From positions 1 to 31,664 of the forward strand of contig CAMLQP010000004.1 of the NCBI GenBank assembly GCA_946482115.1: a stretch of 31,664 nt of DNA, read 5' to 3'. This DNA is from an uncultured Comamonadaceae bacterium (GTDB taxonomy: Bacteria; Pseudomonadota; Gammaproteobacteria; Burkholderiales; Burkholderiaceae). Every line of letters starts with the position of its first letter. The first letter of the stretch is position 1. The notes beneath the pieces were generated by a model. It was not told the DNA's origin, did no database searches, and worked only from the letters and a program-made list of their open reading frames with translations. The translations under genes and the position numbers were made by a program. This document shows, piece after piece, positions 1 through 11,318 of this stretch.

Positions 1-330
1 CAGGACGCCGTCAAGCTGCTGAGCCGCGAGGTGGACGTGGTGGTGGTGGTGGGCAGCCCCACCAGCAGCAACACCAACCGTCTGCGCGAGCTGGCCGACC
101 GCCTGGGCGTGCCTGCCCACATGGTGGAGGATGCCAGCGAGTTGGACCCCGCGTGGTTCGAAGGCCGGGCGCGCGTGGGCCTGACGGCCGGCGCCTCGGC
201 GCCCGAAACCCTGGTGCAGGGCGTGGTGACGCGCCTGAAAGACCTGGGCGCGCTGTCCGTGCGCACGCTGGCCGGCGCCACCGAAACCATGAAATTCCCT
301 TTGCCCAAAGGCCTCAAGGCCGATCAATAA
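1..330 (+). CDS. ispH: 4-hydroxy-3-methylbut-2-enyl diphosphate reductase, C-terminal part
   Basis: The frame is open from the first base, so only the last 109 residues are present and the start lies outside the window. IspH is a [4Fe-4S] enzyme that makes IPP and DMAPP in the last step of the MEP isoprenoid pathway. The fragment has the family's GSPTSSNTNRL segment, whose Ser-Ser-Asn contacts the substrate diphosphate, and the typical GLTAGASAPE motif followed by a TMKFPLPK ending. The iron-ligand cysteine that normally precedes the SSN motif would lie upstream of the window. The stop is 9 bp before serS, so the two are probably co-transcribed. The family call is firm even from this part. 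Confidence 0.93.
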   Translation, partial: QDAVKLLSREVDVVVVVGSPTSSNTNRLRELADRLGVPAHMVEDASELDPAWFEGRARVGLTAGASAPETLVQGVVTRLKDLGALSVRTLAGATETMKFPLPKGLKADQ

Positions 331-1644
<1,314 letters not shown>

Positions 1645-1649
1645 GCCGA

Positions 1650-1655
1650 TAGAAT
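1650..1655 (+). promoter_or_regulatory. candidate -10 element (TAGAAT) before the OmpA-like gene
   Basis: TAGAAT lies just after the serS stop and about 33 bp before the next start codon, in the context GATAGAATCCGCG. It resembles four other TANAAT/CANAAT boxes seen just upstream of genes in this window. No convincing -35 box is visible because the upstream bases are serS coding sequence. Confidence 0.45.
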
Positions 1656-1688
1656 CCGCGTTTTCATCACCGCAGGGAGCCCCAGAGC

Positions 1689-2177
1689 ATGTCGCAGGAA
1701 ACCGAAGTCGAACAACGCGTGGTCGCCATCATCGTCGGCGCCGTCATCGTGGGTGTGATCGCGCTGGCCGTGGGCCTGGGCATCGCCAAATCCCGGGGTG
1801 ACAAGCCCGCCGCCGCAACCGCGCCGGCCCTCGCCGTGGTGGAGGAAGCCGCCCGCGTGGTGGTGGAAAACGGCGTGGTGAAGTTTTACTTCGCCGTCGG
1901 CAAGGCCGAGGTTGCCGCCGGTGGCGCGGCCGCGCTGGCCGAAGCCGTGACCGCCGGCAAGGCGGGCCAGCGTCTGGCGGTTTCCGGCTACCACGACAGC
2001 ACGGGCGACGCCGCAACGAACGCCGAGCTGGCCAAGCAGCGCGCGCTGGCGGTGCAGGCGCTGCTGATCGGCGCCGGCGTGGCCGACGCCGCGATCGAAC
2101 TCAGGAAACCCGAGGCGCTGCAGGGCACCGGCAGCGACGCCGAGGCGCGCCGCGTCGAGGTCGTGATCGTCCGGTAA
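1689..2177 (+). CDS. membrane-anchored OmpA-family protein
   Basis: 162 residues. One hydrophobic helix at about 12-34 (VVAIIVGAVIVGVIALAVGL) follows a short acidic N-terminus, so the protein should be anchored in the inner membrane with its C-terminal part in the periplasm. Residues about 60-162 match the OmpA C-terminal peptidoglycan-binding fold: a KFYFAVGKAEV strand, a GYHDSTGDAATNAELAKQRA core in which the Asp and the later Arg correspond to the diaminopimelate-binding pair, and a final REVVIV-like strand. The usual GHTD is GYHD here. It may tether the envelope to the cell wall; the exact role is unknown. A purine-rich GCAGGGAG lies upstream of the ATG. It is closed by a strong terminator. 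Confidence 0.8.
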   Translation: MSQETEVEQRVVAIIVGAVIVGVIALAVGLGIAKSRGDKPAAATAPALAVVEEAARVVVENGVVKFYFAVGKAEVAAGGAAALAEAVTAGKAGQRLAVSGYHDSTGDAATNAELAKQRALAVQALLIGAGVADAAIELRKPEALQGTGSDAEARRVEVVIVR

Positions 2178-2196
2178 CGCCGCCGATCCGCAAGAG

Positions 2197-2222
2197 AAAG
2201 CCCGGTCTGACCGGGCTTTTTT
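2197..2222. terminator. bidirectional intrinsic terminator
   Basis: A perfect 10-bp stem AAAGCCCGGT/ACCGGGCTTT with a CTG loop runs into TTTTTT on the plus strand, and into TTTCTCTT on the minus strand. It lies between the convergent OmpA-like gene and gloA and probably ends transcription from both sides. Confidence 0.92.
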
Positions 2223-2240
2223 CATGATGGGGCGGTTGTG

Positions 2241-2651
2241 TCAGCTCAGACCTTGGCCCGGCGCATCGTGGTCGCGCTGGATCAGCTCGATCTTGTAGCC
2301 GTCCGGATCGGTCACGAAGGCGATCACGGTGCTGCCACCCTTGACCGGGCCGGCCTCGCGTGTCACGTTGCCGCCAGCGGCCCTGATCTTCTCGCAGGCC
2401 GCATGGGTGTCGGGCACGCCGAGGGCGATGTGGCCGAAGGCCGAGCCCAGGTCGTAGGACTCGACGCCCCAGTTGTAGGTCAGCTCGATCTCGGCGTGTT
2501 CGGGGTTGGCGCCGTAGCCCAGGAAGGCCAGCGAGTACTTGTACTCGGGGTTTTCGGAGGTGCGCAGCAGCTTCATGCCGAGCACGTTCGTGTAGAAGTC
2601 GATGGAACGCTGCAGGTTGCCCACGCGCAGCATGGTGTGGAGGATTCGCAT
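2241..2651 (-). CDS. gloA: lactoylglutathione lyase (glyoxalase I)
   Basis: 136 residues from the ATG at 2651. It converts the hemithioacetal of methylglyoxal and glutathione to S-lactoylglutathione, the first step of methylglyoxal detoxification. The four metal ligands of the E. coli Ni-type enzyme fall at the same numbers here: His5 (in MRILHTML), Glu56, His74 (AFGHIAL) and Glu122 (YKIELIQ). The N-terminal segment [14 protein letters not shown] and the FVTDPDGY motif are typical. A longer frame open upstream overlaps the thioesterase gene and lacks family support. It is the last gene of a minus-strand trio, 5 bp after the first thioesterase, so it may share the MarR-linked promoter at 3643-3672. 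Confidence 0.97.
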   Translation of the reverse strand: MRILHTMLRVGNLQRSIDFYTNVLGMKLLRTSENPEYKYSLAFLGYGANPEHAEIELTYNWGVESYDLGSAFGHIALGVPDTHAACEKIRAAGGNVTREAGPVKGGSTVIAFVTDPDGYKIELIQRDHDAPGQGLS

Positions 2652-2656
2652 GCGCC

Positions 2657-3199
2657 CTATTTTGGCGGGAAATCGAAGACCAGGCAGGTCGTCGTGGCAT
2701 GGGCGTAGAGCTTGCCGTCCGGGCCCACGATGCGGCCCTCGGCCGTGGCCATCTGCCGCCCGCTGTGGATCACGGTGCCGATGGCGCGCAGCGGGCCGCT
2801 CTTGTGCGAGGCCGCGCGCACGATGTTCACGCTGAGTTCGGCCGTGGTGTAGGCCTTGCCCACCGGCATCGTGGTGTGCACCGCGCAGCCCACGCACGAA
2901 TCGAGCAGCGTGGCGTACCAGCCGCCGTGCACGCTGCCCAGCGGGTTGTAGTGCTTGAGTTGCGGTGTGCCCTGGAACACCGCGCGGCCTTCACCCACCT
3001 CCACCAGCGTGAAATCCATGGTGTCGGCGATGTGGGGGTAGGGCGCGCGGCCCTCCAGCAGGGCCCTCATCTGCTCCAGGCCGGTCTTGCCGACCAGGTC
3101 GTCCATCTTGGCCAGTCCGGCGCCCGCGCCGGCGCGCATGCGCGCCAGGGCGGCTTCGTACTGTTCGGTCCATTGGGCCAGGGTCTGTTCGGGTGTCAT
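2657..3199 (-). CDS. PaaI-family hotdog thioesterase
   Basis: 180 residues. The hotdog domain covers about residues 60-180, with the signature [24 protein letters not shown]: the His-Gly-Gly opens the central helix and an acidic residue follows, as in PaaI-type acyl-CoA thioesterases. Residues 1-55 form a helical extension (Ala/Arg-rich, then [15 protein letters not shown]) seen in a subfamily of these enzymes. The substrate is not predictable; members cleave aryl- or medium-chain acyl-CoAs. It lies 6 bp after a second hotdog gene and 5 bp before gloA, clearly in one operon. Two tandem, unlike hotdog proteins could act on different acyl-CoAs or form a mixed assembly; the latter is speculation. 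Confidence 0.88.
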   Translation of the reverse strand: MTPEQTLAQWTEQYEAALARMRAGAGAGLAKMDDLVGKTGLEQMRALLEGRAPYPHIADTMDFTLVEVGEGRAVFQGTPQLKHYNPLGSVHGGWYATLLDSCVGCAVHTTMPVGKAYTTAELSVNIVRAASHKSGPLRAIGTVIHSGRQMATAEGRIVGPDGKLYAHATTTCLVFDFPPK

Positions 3200-3205
3200 G
3201 GGGTG

Positions 3206-3622
3206 TCAGGCCGTTTTGGGGTGGAGGATCATCTGCGTGCAGCGGAACAGCGCCAGCGTCTTGCCGGTTTCGCGGTGGGTCACCGTGGCGTCCCAGACCT
3301 GCGTGGTCCGGCCCAGGTGGACGGCCTTGGCGGTGCATTCCACGGTGCCGTCGCGTGCCGTGCCCAGGTGGTTGGACTTGAGCTCGATGGTGGTGAAGCC
3401 GCTGGCACCCGGCGGCAGGTGCGCGATGCAGCCGCAGCCTGCCGCGCTGTCGGCCAGCGTGACCAGGCTGCCCGCGTGCAGAAAGCCGTTGGGCGCCATC
3501 AGCGTGCCCACCACCGGCATCTCGGCGTGGACTTCGCCATCGCCGATGTGGGTGATGCGCAGGCCCAGGTGGCCGGGCAGGCAGGCCGCGGCGGCCCGGT
3601 TGAAGGTGTCGGCGTCGTACAT
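3206..3622 (-). CDS. PaaI-family hotdog thioesterase, first gene of the operon
   Basis: 138 residues, the plain length of a single hotdog domain. The motif MAPNGFLHAGSLVTLADSAAGCG is the hotdog helix with its catalytic-region Asn/His and Asp. The ending is typical (TLALFRCTQMIL). The start ATG at 3622 is supported by GGAG six bases upstream on the minus strand. The gene is divergent from marR, with 48 bp between the two starts. It is therefore the best candidate for the primary target of that regulator. It probably clears a toxic or inhibitory acyl/aryl-CoA; the substrate is unknown. Confidence 0.88.
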   Translation of the reverse strand: MYDADTFNRAAAACLPGHLGLRITHIGDGEVHAEMPVVGTLMAPNGFLHAGSLVTLADSAAGCGCIAHLPPGASGFTTIELKSNHLGTARDGTVECTAKAVHLGRTTQVWDATVTHRETGKTLALFRCTQMILHPKTA

Positions 3623-3642
3623 CGGGTCTCCTATAGATGCAT

Positions 3643-3672
3643 ATGCAATCATTGTAGCTACAATGATTGCAT
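3643..3672. promoter_or_regulatory. perfect 30-bp palindrome: divergent promoter and likely MarR operator
   Basis: The left half is ATGCAATCATTGTAG and the right half is its exact reverse complement, with no spacer. The palindrome ends inside the marR start codon (ATG at 3671). Each arm holds TACAAT: at 3659-3664 on the plus strand, and at 3656-3651 on the minus strand. Both are good -10 boxes. The plus-strand box is seven bases from the marR ATG, so marR would be transcribed leaderless; no Shine-Dalgarno is present. MarR dimers bind palindromes of this kind, so the site would repress both directions. Confidence 0.8.
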
Positions 3673-4126
3673 GTCGACGCCCGCCGCCCAACCTGTGCCC
3701 CAACCCGTAGGTTGCACCAATTTCAAGCTGCGCCAGCTCACGCGCCGCGTGACGCAGCACTACGACCACCACCTGGCGCAGGCGGGACTCAAGATCACCC
3801 AATACTCGCTGCTGACCCACATCGACAAGCTCGGCCCCATGGCGCCGGGCGAACTGGCGCGTCGCATGGACCTGGATGCCTCCACGCTCACGCGCAACCT
3901 GCAGCCGCTGGTGGCGGCCGGCTGGGTGGTGGTGGGCGAAGGTGTGAACGCGCGCAGCCGGCTGCTGCAGCTGACCGAGGCCGGGCGCGAGATGCGCCGC
4001 CGGGCCCAGCGCCACTGGAAGGCTGCACAACTCGAGGTCAACGACAAGCTGGGCGCGTCGACCGTGGTGGCGCTGCACGGGTTGCTGGATCAGGGGCTGG
4101 CCGCCTTCCACGAAGCGGCGCCCTGA
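3671..4126 (+). CDS. MarR-family transcriptional regulator
   Basis: 151 residues from the ATG embedded in the palindrome. The winged helix-turn-helix runs about residues 45-120: KITQYSLLTHIDKLGPMAPGELARRMDLDASTLTRNLQPLVAAGWV, then the wing GVNARSRLLQLTEAG. Flanking helices at both ends (residues 15-40 and 120-150) form the dimer interface. MarR proteins usually repress a divergent gene and themselves, and release DNA on binding small aromatic or acyl ligands. The divergent operon of two thioesterases and glyoxalase I suggests sensing of an acyl/aryl-CoA or reactive carbonyl; this is inference. The stop is 3 bp from the convergent arfB stop. Confidence 0.93.
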   Translation: MSTPAAQPVPQPVGCTNFKLRQLTRRVTQHYDHHLAQAGLKITQYSLLTHIDKLGPMAPGELARRMDLDASTLTRNLQPLVAAGWVVVGEGVNARSRLLQLTEAGREMRRRAQRHWKAAQLEVNDKLGASTVVALHGLLDQGLAAFHEAAP

Positions 4127-4129
4127 ACA

Positions 4130-4543
4130 TCAGTCCGGACCGGACACCCGGCCGCGCAGGCGCTTCACGTCGCCCCGGCTGGCCTTGGCGTCCATGCGCC
4201 GGCGCTGCGAGGCCAGCGTGGGCCGGGTGGGTCTGCGCACCTTGGGTGCCACCGCCACGCTGTCCACCAGGGCTTGCAGGCGGCGCAGGGCATCCACGCG
4301 GTTGTGCTCCTGGCTGCGGCTGGTCTGAGCCTTGATGACCACCACGCCTTCGGCCGTGATGCGCTGGTCGTTCAGGTGCAGCAGACGGGCCTTGATGGGC
4401 TCGGGCAGCGACGACGCCGGGATGTCGTAACGCAGGTGCACAGCGCTCGACACCTTGTTCACGTTCTGGCCACCCGCGCCCTGGGCGCGGATGGCGGTGA
4501 AGACCACCTCGTCCTCCCGCACGGCCAGCCGCGAGGTCATCAT
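4130..4543 (-). CDS. arfB: alternative ribosome-rescue factor B (peptidyl-tRNA hydrolase)
   Basis: 137 residues, close to the 140 of E. coli ArfB (YaeJ). It releases peptides from ribosomes stalled at mRNA ends. The release-factor GGQ motif is at residues 24-26 (AQGAGGQNVNKVSS). The stretch after about residue 100 is strongly basic (VRRPTRPTLASQRRRMDAKASRGDVKR), matching the tail that enters the empty mRNA channel. There is no codon-recognition domain, which separates it from RF1/RF2. Two ATG codons open the frame (4543 and 4540); GGAG lies eight bases before the first. It follows the SDR gene by 14 bp. Confidence 0.95.
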   Translation of the reverse strand: MMTSRLAVREDEVVFTAIRAQGAGGQNVNKVSSAVHLRYDIPASSLPEPIKARLLHLNDQRITAEGVVVIKAQTSRSQEHNRVDALRRLQALVDSVAVAPKVRRPTRPTLASQRRRMDAKASRGDVKRLRGRVSGPD

Positions 4544-4558
4544 GGCGCCGCTCCGCGG

Positions 4559-5340
<782 letters not shown>

Positions 5341-5344
<4 letters not shown>

Positions 5345-6369
5345 GGTAGCGTGAGGCGCAGCAGCGCGCGCACGAAGCCGTGGTCGCTGCGGCTGCGATC
5401 GCGGCCTTCGTGCAGGTGGTCGTTGAAGGCGTCCACCCGCAGCACCTCGCCCAGGCGGCGGCGGCTGTCGGGGGTGAATTCCTCGCTCACGAGGATCTGG
5501 TCCAGCACCTCGGGGTAGCCCTGGTGGATGTGCGAATACGCCACGTCGCGGCGCAGGGGCGCGCGCTGCACGTCCCAGGCGTTGAAGAGGGCGGTGTCGA
5601 ACGCGCCCTTGTCGTAGGCGACGTCGGAAGTGGCGGCGATCAGCTGCGTGGTGGCGCTGTGGGGGCCATCATTGAGGTCGCCCATCAGCACCAGCGGCGT
5701 TCGGGTGCGGTGCAGCAGATCGATGACCTTGAGCCGCAGCGCCAGCGCCTCGGCCGCGCGCATCAGCAGCGAGCGCAGCGTGGCACGCGCGGCAACGGCC
5801 GGATCATCGCTGTCTTCCAGCGCACGGCCCTGCGCGTCCTGCAGGAACTTGGGCCGCTTTGACTTGAGGTGAGCCGTCACCACGCGCAGCTCCTGCCCGT
5901 GCTTCAGACGCAGCGTGACCATCAGCGGCGGGCGCTCGAACCGGGTGTGTGGGCCCAGGCCGGGCACCTCGACCGCACAGCCAGCGGGAAACTCAGGCCA
6001 CGATTCCACGCCCTCGACCGCCAGCCGCGTGGCGATGCCCACCCGCGGCGTGCCCTGGGCGCCATGCTGGCCGGGGCCGTTCTCGGCGCCGGGCACGAAC
6101 ACGTTGGGGTAGTGAAGGCCGCTGCGCGCCAGCGCGCCGCGCAGGGCGACCTCGTCCCACACCTCCTGGAAGGCCAGCACGTCGGCATTCAGCGAGCGCA
6201 GGCGCGCACCCAGCCAGTCCAGCTTGCGCCGGTACTCGGTCTCGGAATAGGGGTCCTGGTTGGCGTAGAACGACCGCCCGGCCTGCGCCAGGTTGAGCAC
6301 GTTGCAGGTCGCCACCAGCAGGGTGGCGTAGCGGGGCGGGTCAGTAGTGGGGGCAGGGTTGTCGGCCAT
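5341..6369 (-). CDS. endonuclease/exonuclease/phosphatase (DNase I-like) family protein
   Basis: 342 residues. The four landmarks of the DNase I-like fold are present in order: TCNVLNL near residue 22, AFQEVWD near residue 66 with the metal-binding Glu, GDLNDGP with the catalytic Asp and Asn, and the C-terminal RSDHGFV with the catalytic His. There is no signal peptide, so it should be cytoplasmic. The family cuts nucleic acids, phospholipids or inositol phosphates; the substrate cannot be told from sequence. It starts 22 bp after rhlE, and its stop overlaps the SDR start by 4 bp. Confidence 0.87.
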
Positions 6370-6391
6370 GCCCCCACTGTAGCGTCAAGGC

Positions 6392-8059
<1,668 letters not shown>

Positions 8060-8249
8060 GCAATGGAGCGCCCGTCCAGGGCGCAGGGGACATCGGCCAA
8101 TTCCGCATGCCGGGGCAGGCGGCCAGTCGAGGGCAGATGGGATTTCAAAACGGGCGCTTCCACGGTGTGTTTGCGGTGTGGAAGGACGCCCCAGCGTCTG
8201 CTGTGCGGGCGCCGACTGTTGGCGCGCCACGGGTCGTATTGTCTCACAC

Positions 8250-8258
8250 TGGGATAAT
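8250..8258 (+). promoter_or_regulatory. candidate extended -10 element before ettA
   Basis: TGGGATAAT matches the TGn plus TATAAT-like pattern of an extended -10 promoter, about 50 bp before the ettA ATG. No clear -35 is present, as is common for extended -10 promoters. The 248-bp gap to rhlE (8060-8307) must also hold the divergent rhlE promoter; ATTGTC at 8238-8243 reads GACAAT on the minus strand and is one option. Confidence 0.5.
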
Positions 8259-8307
8259 CGGGGTTTCGCGCGCCGCCGGCGTGCCTCCTTTTCGACACCA
8301 GAACACC

Positions 8308-9972
8308 ATGGCCCAGTACGTCTTTTCGATGAACCGCGTCTCCAAGACCGTGCCGCCCAAGCGGCAGATCTTGAAGGACATTTCGCTCAGTTTCTTCCCC
8401 GGCGCCAAGATCGGCGTGCTTGGCCTCAACGGTTCGGGCAAGTCCACCCTGCTCAAGATCATGGCTGGCGTGGACAAGGAGATCGAGGGCGAAGCCATCC
8501 CCATGCCCGGCATCCAGATCGGCTACCTGCCGCAGGAACCCCAGCTCAACCCCGAGCAGACCGTGCGACAGGCGGTGGAAGAGGGCATAGGCGGGGCGCT
8601 CAAGGCCAAGGCCCGCCTGGAAGAGGTGTACGCCGCCTATGCCGAGGAAGGCGCCGATTTCGACGCCCTGGCCGCCGAACAGGCCGAACTGGAGGCCATC
8701 ATCGCCGCCAGCGGCTCCGAGAACTCCGACCTGCAGCTGGAGCTGGCCGCCGACGCGCTGAACCTGCCGCCCTGGGACGCGGCGATCAAGAACCTGTCGG
8801 GCGGTGAAAAGCGCCGCGTGGCCCTGTGCCGCCTGCTGCTGTCCAAACCCGACATGCTGCTGCTCGACGAACCCACCAACCACCTGGACGCCGAAAGCGT
8901 GCACTGGCTGGAGCAGTTCCTGCAGCGTTTCCCCGGCACCGTGGTGGCCATCACCCACGACCGCTACTTCCTCGACAACGCCGCCGAGTGGATTCTGGAA
9001 CTCGACCGTGGCCACGGCATTCCCTGGAAAGGCAATTACTCCGACTGGCTGGACCAGAAAGGCAAGCGCCTGGACCAGGAACAGAAGGCCGAAGACGCCC
9101 ACCGCAAGGCCATGAAGGAAGAACTGGAGTGGGTGCGCAAGAACGCCAAGGGCCGCCAGGCCAAGAGCAAGGCGCGCCTGGCCCGCTTCGAGGAGTTGAG
9201 CGACGTCGAATACCAGAAGCGCAACGAGACCAATGAGATCTTCATCCCGGTGGCCGAGCGCCTGGGTGCTCAGGTCATCGAGTTCGACGGTGTCACCAAG
9301 TCCTTCGGTGACCGCGTGCTGATCGACAACCTGAGCTTCAAGCTGCCCGCGGGCGCCATCGTCGGCATCATCGGCCCCAACGGCGCGGGCAAGTCCACGC
9401 TGTTCCGCATGATCCAGGGGGTGGAGAAACCCGACGCGGGCCAGATCACCATCGGCCAGACCGCCAAGCTGGCCTTCGTGGACCAGAGCCGCGAATCGCT
9501 GGAAGGCGACAAGACGGTGTGGGAAGACGTGTCCGGCGGGCTGGACAACATCACCGTGGGCAAGTTCATCATGCCCAGCCGCGCCTATATCGGCCGCTTC
9601 AACTTCAAGGGCAACGACCAGCAGAAGCTGGTCAAGAACCTCTCCGGTGGCGAGCGCGGCCGCCTGCACCTGGCCAAGACCCTGGCTCAGGGTGGCAACG
9701 TGCTGATGCTGGACGAGCCCTCGAACGACCTCGACGTCGAAACCCTGCGCGCGCTGGAGGAGGCGCTGCTGGAGTTCGCGGGCTCGGCCATGGTCATCTC
9801 GCACGACCGCTGGTTCCTGGACCGCATCTGCACCCACATCCTGGCGTACGAGGGTGACTCGCAGTGGTACTTCTACGACGGCAACTTCACCGAGTACGAA
9901 GCCGACAAAAAGAAGCGTCTGGGCGAGGAGGGCGCAAGACCGAAACGCGCCCGCTTCAAGTCCCTGAAGTAA
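8308..9972 (+). CDS. ettA: energy-dependent translational throttle protein EttA (ABC-F ATPase)
   Basis: 554 residues, against 555 in E. coli. EttA binds the ribosomal E site and gates entry into elongation according to the ATP/ADP ratio. Two ABC domains are joined by the P-site-tRNA interaction linker. Domain 1 has [11 protein letters not shown], signature [11 protein letters not shown] and [11 protein letters not shown]. The linker is the basic helical pair around [15 protein letters not shown] to [10 protein letters not shown]. Domain 2 has [22 protein letters not shown] and [11 protein letters not shown]. There are no membrane segments, as expected for ABC-F. The ATG at 8308 ([11 protein letters not shown]) is the family start, although the frame is open far upstream. 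A DUF1415 gene follows after 4 bp. Confidence 0.97.
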   Translation: MAQYVFSMNRVSKTVPPKRQILKDISLSFFPGAKIGVLGLNGSGKSTLLKIMAGVDKEIEGEAIPMPGIQIGYLPQEPQLNPEQTVRQAVEEGIGGALKAKARLEEVYAAYAEEGADFDALAAEQAELEAIIAASGSENSDLQLELAADALNLPPWDAAIKNLSGGEKRRVALCRLLLSKPDMLLLDEPTNHLDAESVHWLEQFLQRFPGTVVAITHDRYFLDNAAEWILELDRGHGIPWKGNYSDWLDQKGKRLDQEQKAEDAHRKAMKEELEWVRKNAKGRQAKSKARLARFEELSDVEYQKRNETNEIFIPVAERLGAQVIEFDGVTKSFGDRVLIDNLSFKLPAGAIVGIIGPNGAGKSTLFRMIQGVEKPDAGQITIGQTAKLAFVDQSRESLEGDKTVWEDVSGGLDNITVGKFIMPSRAYIGRFNFKGNDQQKLVKNLSGGERGRLHLAKTLAQGGNVLMLDEPSNDLDVETLRALEEALLEFAGSAMVISHDRWFLDRICTHILAYEGDSQWYFYDGNFTEYEADKKKRLGEEGARPKRARFKSLK

Positions 9973-9976
9973 GGCC

Positions 9977-10522
9977 ATGGCGCCGACCGACGAACAGATC
10001 CTGGGCGCCACGCGCGAATGGGTGGAGAAGGCCGTGATCGGCCTCAACCTGTGCCCTTTCGCCAAGGCGGTCTACGTCAAGAACCAGGTGCGCATCGTGG
10101 TCAGCCGCGCGCGCCACCTGGACGCTTTCCTGGACGACCTCGACCGGGAGCTGGACCTGCTGGTCACCACACCGGCCGACGAGGTGGACACCACGCTGCT
10201 GGTGCACCCCACGCTGTTCCCCGACTTCGAGGTCTTCAACGATTTCCTCAACGTGGTCGATGACGTGGTGGCCGAGCACGAACTGGAAGGCGTGATCCAG
10301 GTCGCGCCCTTCCACCCGGCCTTCCAGTTTGACGGCACAGCGCCCGACGACATCACCAACTGCACCAACCGCTCGCCTTTTCCCACGCTGCACCTGTTGC
10401 GTGAGGAAAGTGTGGCCCGGGCGGTGGAATCCGGGGACGACGCCGACACCATCGTCGAGCGCAACCAGCAGCGGCTCCGCGATCTGGGGCCGGCCGGCTG
10501 GCGTGCGCTGTTCGCACGCTGA
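9977..10522 (+). CDS. DUF1415 family protein
   Basis: 181 residues, the normal length of this uncharacterised family found mainly in beta- and gammaproteobacteria. It opens with a helix (ATREWVEKAVIGLNLCPFAK) containing the conserved LNLCPFA with its single cysteine, continues with LLVHPTLFPDFEVFNDFL and QVAPFHPAFQF, and ends in NRSPFPTLHLLREESV. There is no signal peptide or membrane helix. Function is unknown; the conserved Cys and His residues could bind a metal or act catalytically. The 4-bp spacing from ettA implies co-transcription and perhaps translational coupling. Confidence 0.88.
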   Translation: MAPTDEQILGATREWVEKAVIGLNLCPFAKAVYVKNQVRIVVSRARHLDAFLDDLDRELDLLVTTPADEVDTTLLVHPTLFPDFEVFNDFLNVVDDVVAEHELEGVIQVAPFHPAFQFDGTAPDDITNCTNRSPFPTLHLLREESVARAVESGDDADTIVERNQQRLRDLGPAGWRALFAR

Positions 10523-10529
10523 TCCGCTC

Positions 10530-10545
10530 CGACGACCGTTCGTCG
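10530..10545 (+). terminator. hairpin after the DUF1415 gene, weak terminator candidate
   Basis: CGACGA and TCGTCG form a perfect 6-bp stem with a CCGT loop eight bases after the stop. Only AATTGAT follows, so there is no proper T tract and termination would be partial at best. Confidence 0.35.
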
Positions 10546-10640
10546 AATTGATAACAGTTGCCGAAGTGCGGGATTAGGTTTCCAGTAAAATAAAAAAACT
10601 GGCAAATCTAGGTCCAACTGTTCATCTAAAGGACGAAAAA
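10546..10640 (+). promoter_or_regulatory. AT-rich promoter/operator region before the HTH-receiver gene
   Basis: This 95-bp stretch is markedly AT-rich against its surroundings. TTGATA at 10548-10553 and TAAAAT at 10586-10591 are promoter-like hexamers, but their mutual spacing is too long for one promoter. CCAGT (10582-10586) and ACTGG (10598-10602) are inverted around an A-rich core. TGGCAAAT occurs at 10600-10607 and again at 10642-10649 across the start codon. AAAGGA at 10628-10633 is the Shine-Dalgarno for the TTG start. Confidence 0.5.
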
Positions 10641-11318
10641 TTGGCAAATAAGCTGAATGTGCGGGCTGACGTCGCTTCAGCCTCGAACTACTACACCACG
10701 ATCGAAGTCGCCCAGATGCTGGGCATGGCCGTGCGTTCGGTGCAACTCATGGTGGACCGTGGCGACCTCCAGGCCTGGAAGACGCCGGGTGGCCACCGCC
10801 GCATCTCGCGCGAGTCGCTGGAACGCTGGCTGCAGGGCAGCCGCTCCGCCGTGCAGGAGGCTGCCGATCCCGGGCGCAAGACGGCCGGTGCCCGTCACCG
10901 CCTGGGCGCGCGTCCGCCCCGCATGCTGCTGATCGAGGATTCCACGCACTTCCAGAACCTGGTGGCGCTGCTGATGAAGCAGCGCTTCCCCAGTGTCGAG
11001 CTGCACGTCGCCAGCGACGGCATCACCGGCCTCACCTCCTTTGGCCAGCTGCAGCCCGACCTGCTGGTGGTGGACATCATGCTGCCCGGCATCGATGGCG
11101 CCAACCTGATCACCGGCCTGCGCTCGCATTCCCTGTTCGGCCAGTGCCAGCTCGTGGTGCTCACCGGCCTTGACGAGGACCAGCGCCAGCCCTACGCCTT
11201 CGCGCTCGACAACGTGCCGCTGGTGCACAAGCCGCGCCTGGTGACCGACCTGCCCCTGCTGATCGAGAAGCTGCTGGGCGTGAAGGCCCAGACGCCGCGC
11301 GTGGCCGCGGTCAGCTGA
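10641..11318 (+). CDS. DNA-binding response regulator with N-terminal excisionase/MerR-like HTH and C-terminal receiver domain
   Basis: 225 residues from a TTG start, chosen because AAAGGA lies seven bases upstream and no ATG precedes the domain. Residues 17-65 are an excisionase/MerR-type helix-turn-helix (YYTTIEVAQMLGMAVRSVQ, then KTPGGHRRISRESLERWL). A charged linker follows. Residues 94-210 are a receiver domain with every catalytic residue: Glu99-Asp100, phospho-acceptor Asp145 (LLVVDIMLP), Thr175 and Lys197 (HKP). The order is the reverse of most response regulators. No kinase gene is nearby, so the partner must be elsewhere. The 3' end overlaps the convergent yqaA-like gene by 8 bp. 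Confidence 0.88.
   Translation: MANKLNVRADVASASNYYTTIEVAQMLGMAVRSVQLMVDRGDLQAWKTPGGHRRISRESLERWLQGSRSAVQEAADPGRKTAGARHRLGARPPRMLLIEDSTHFQNLVALLMKQRFPSVELHVASDGITGLTSFGQLQPDLLVVDIMLPGIDGANLITGLRSHSLFGQCQLVVLTGLDEDQRQPYAFALDNVPLVHKPRLVTDLPLLIEKLLGVKAQTPRVAAVS

Noticed and set aside
1645..1688. A tRNA-Ser gene after serS, as in many relatives
   Set aside because: The gap is only 44 bp, too short for a tRNA, and no tRNA arms are visible.
4133..4145. GTCCGG-A-CCGGAC as a terminator between marR and arfB
   Set aside because: A one-base loop and no T tract; it is part of the arfB coding end.
8060..8230. A 57-residue N-terminal extension of RhlE
   Set aside because: The residues do not resemble helicases, and MNFEELNL at 8059 is the family start.
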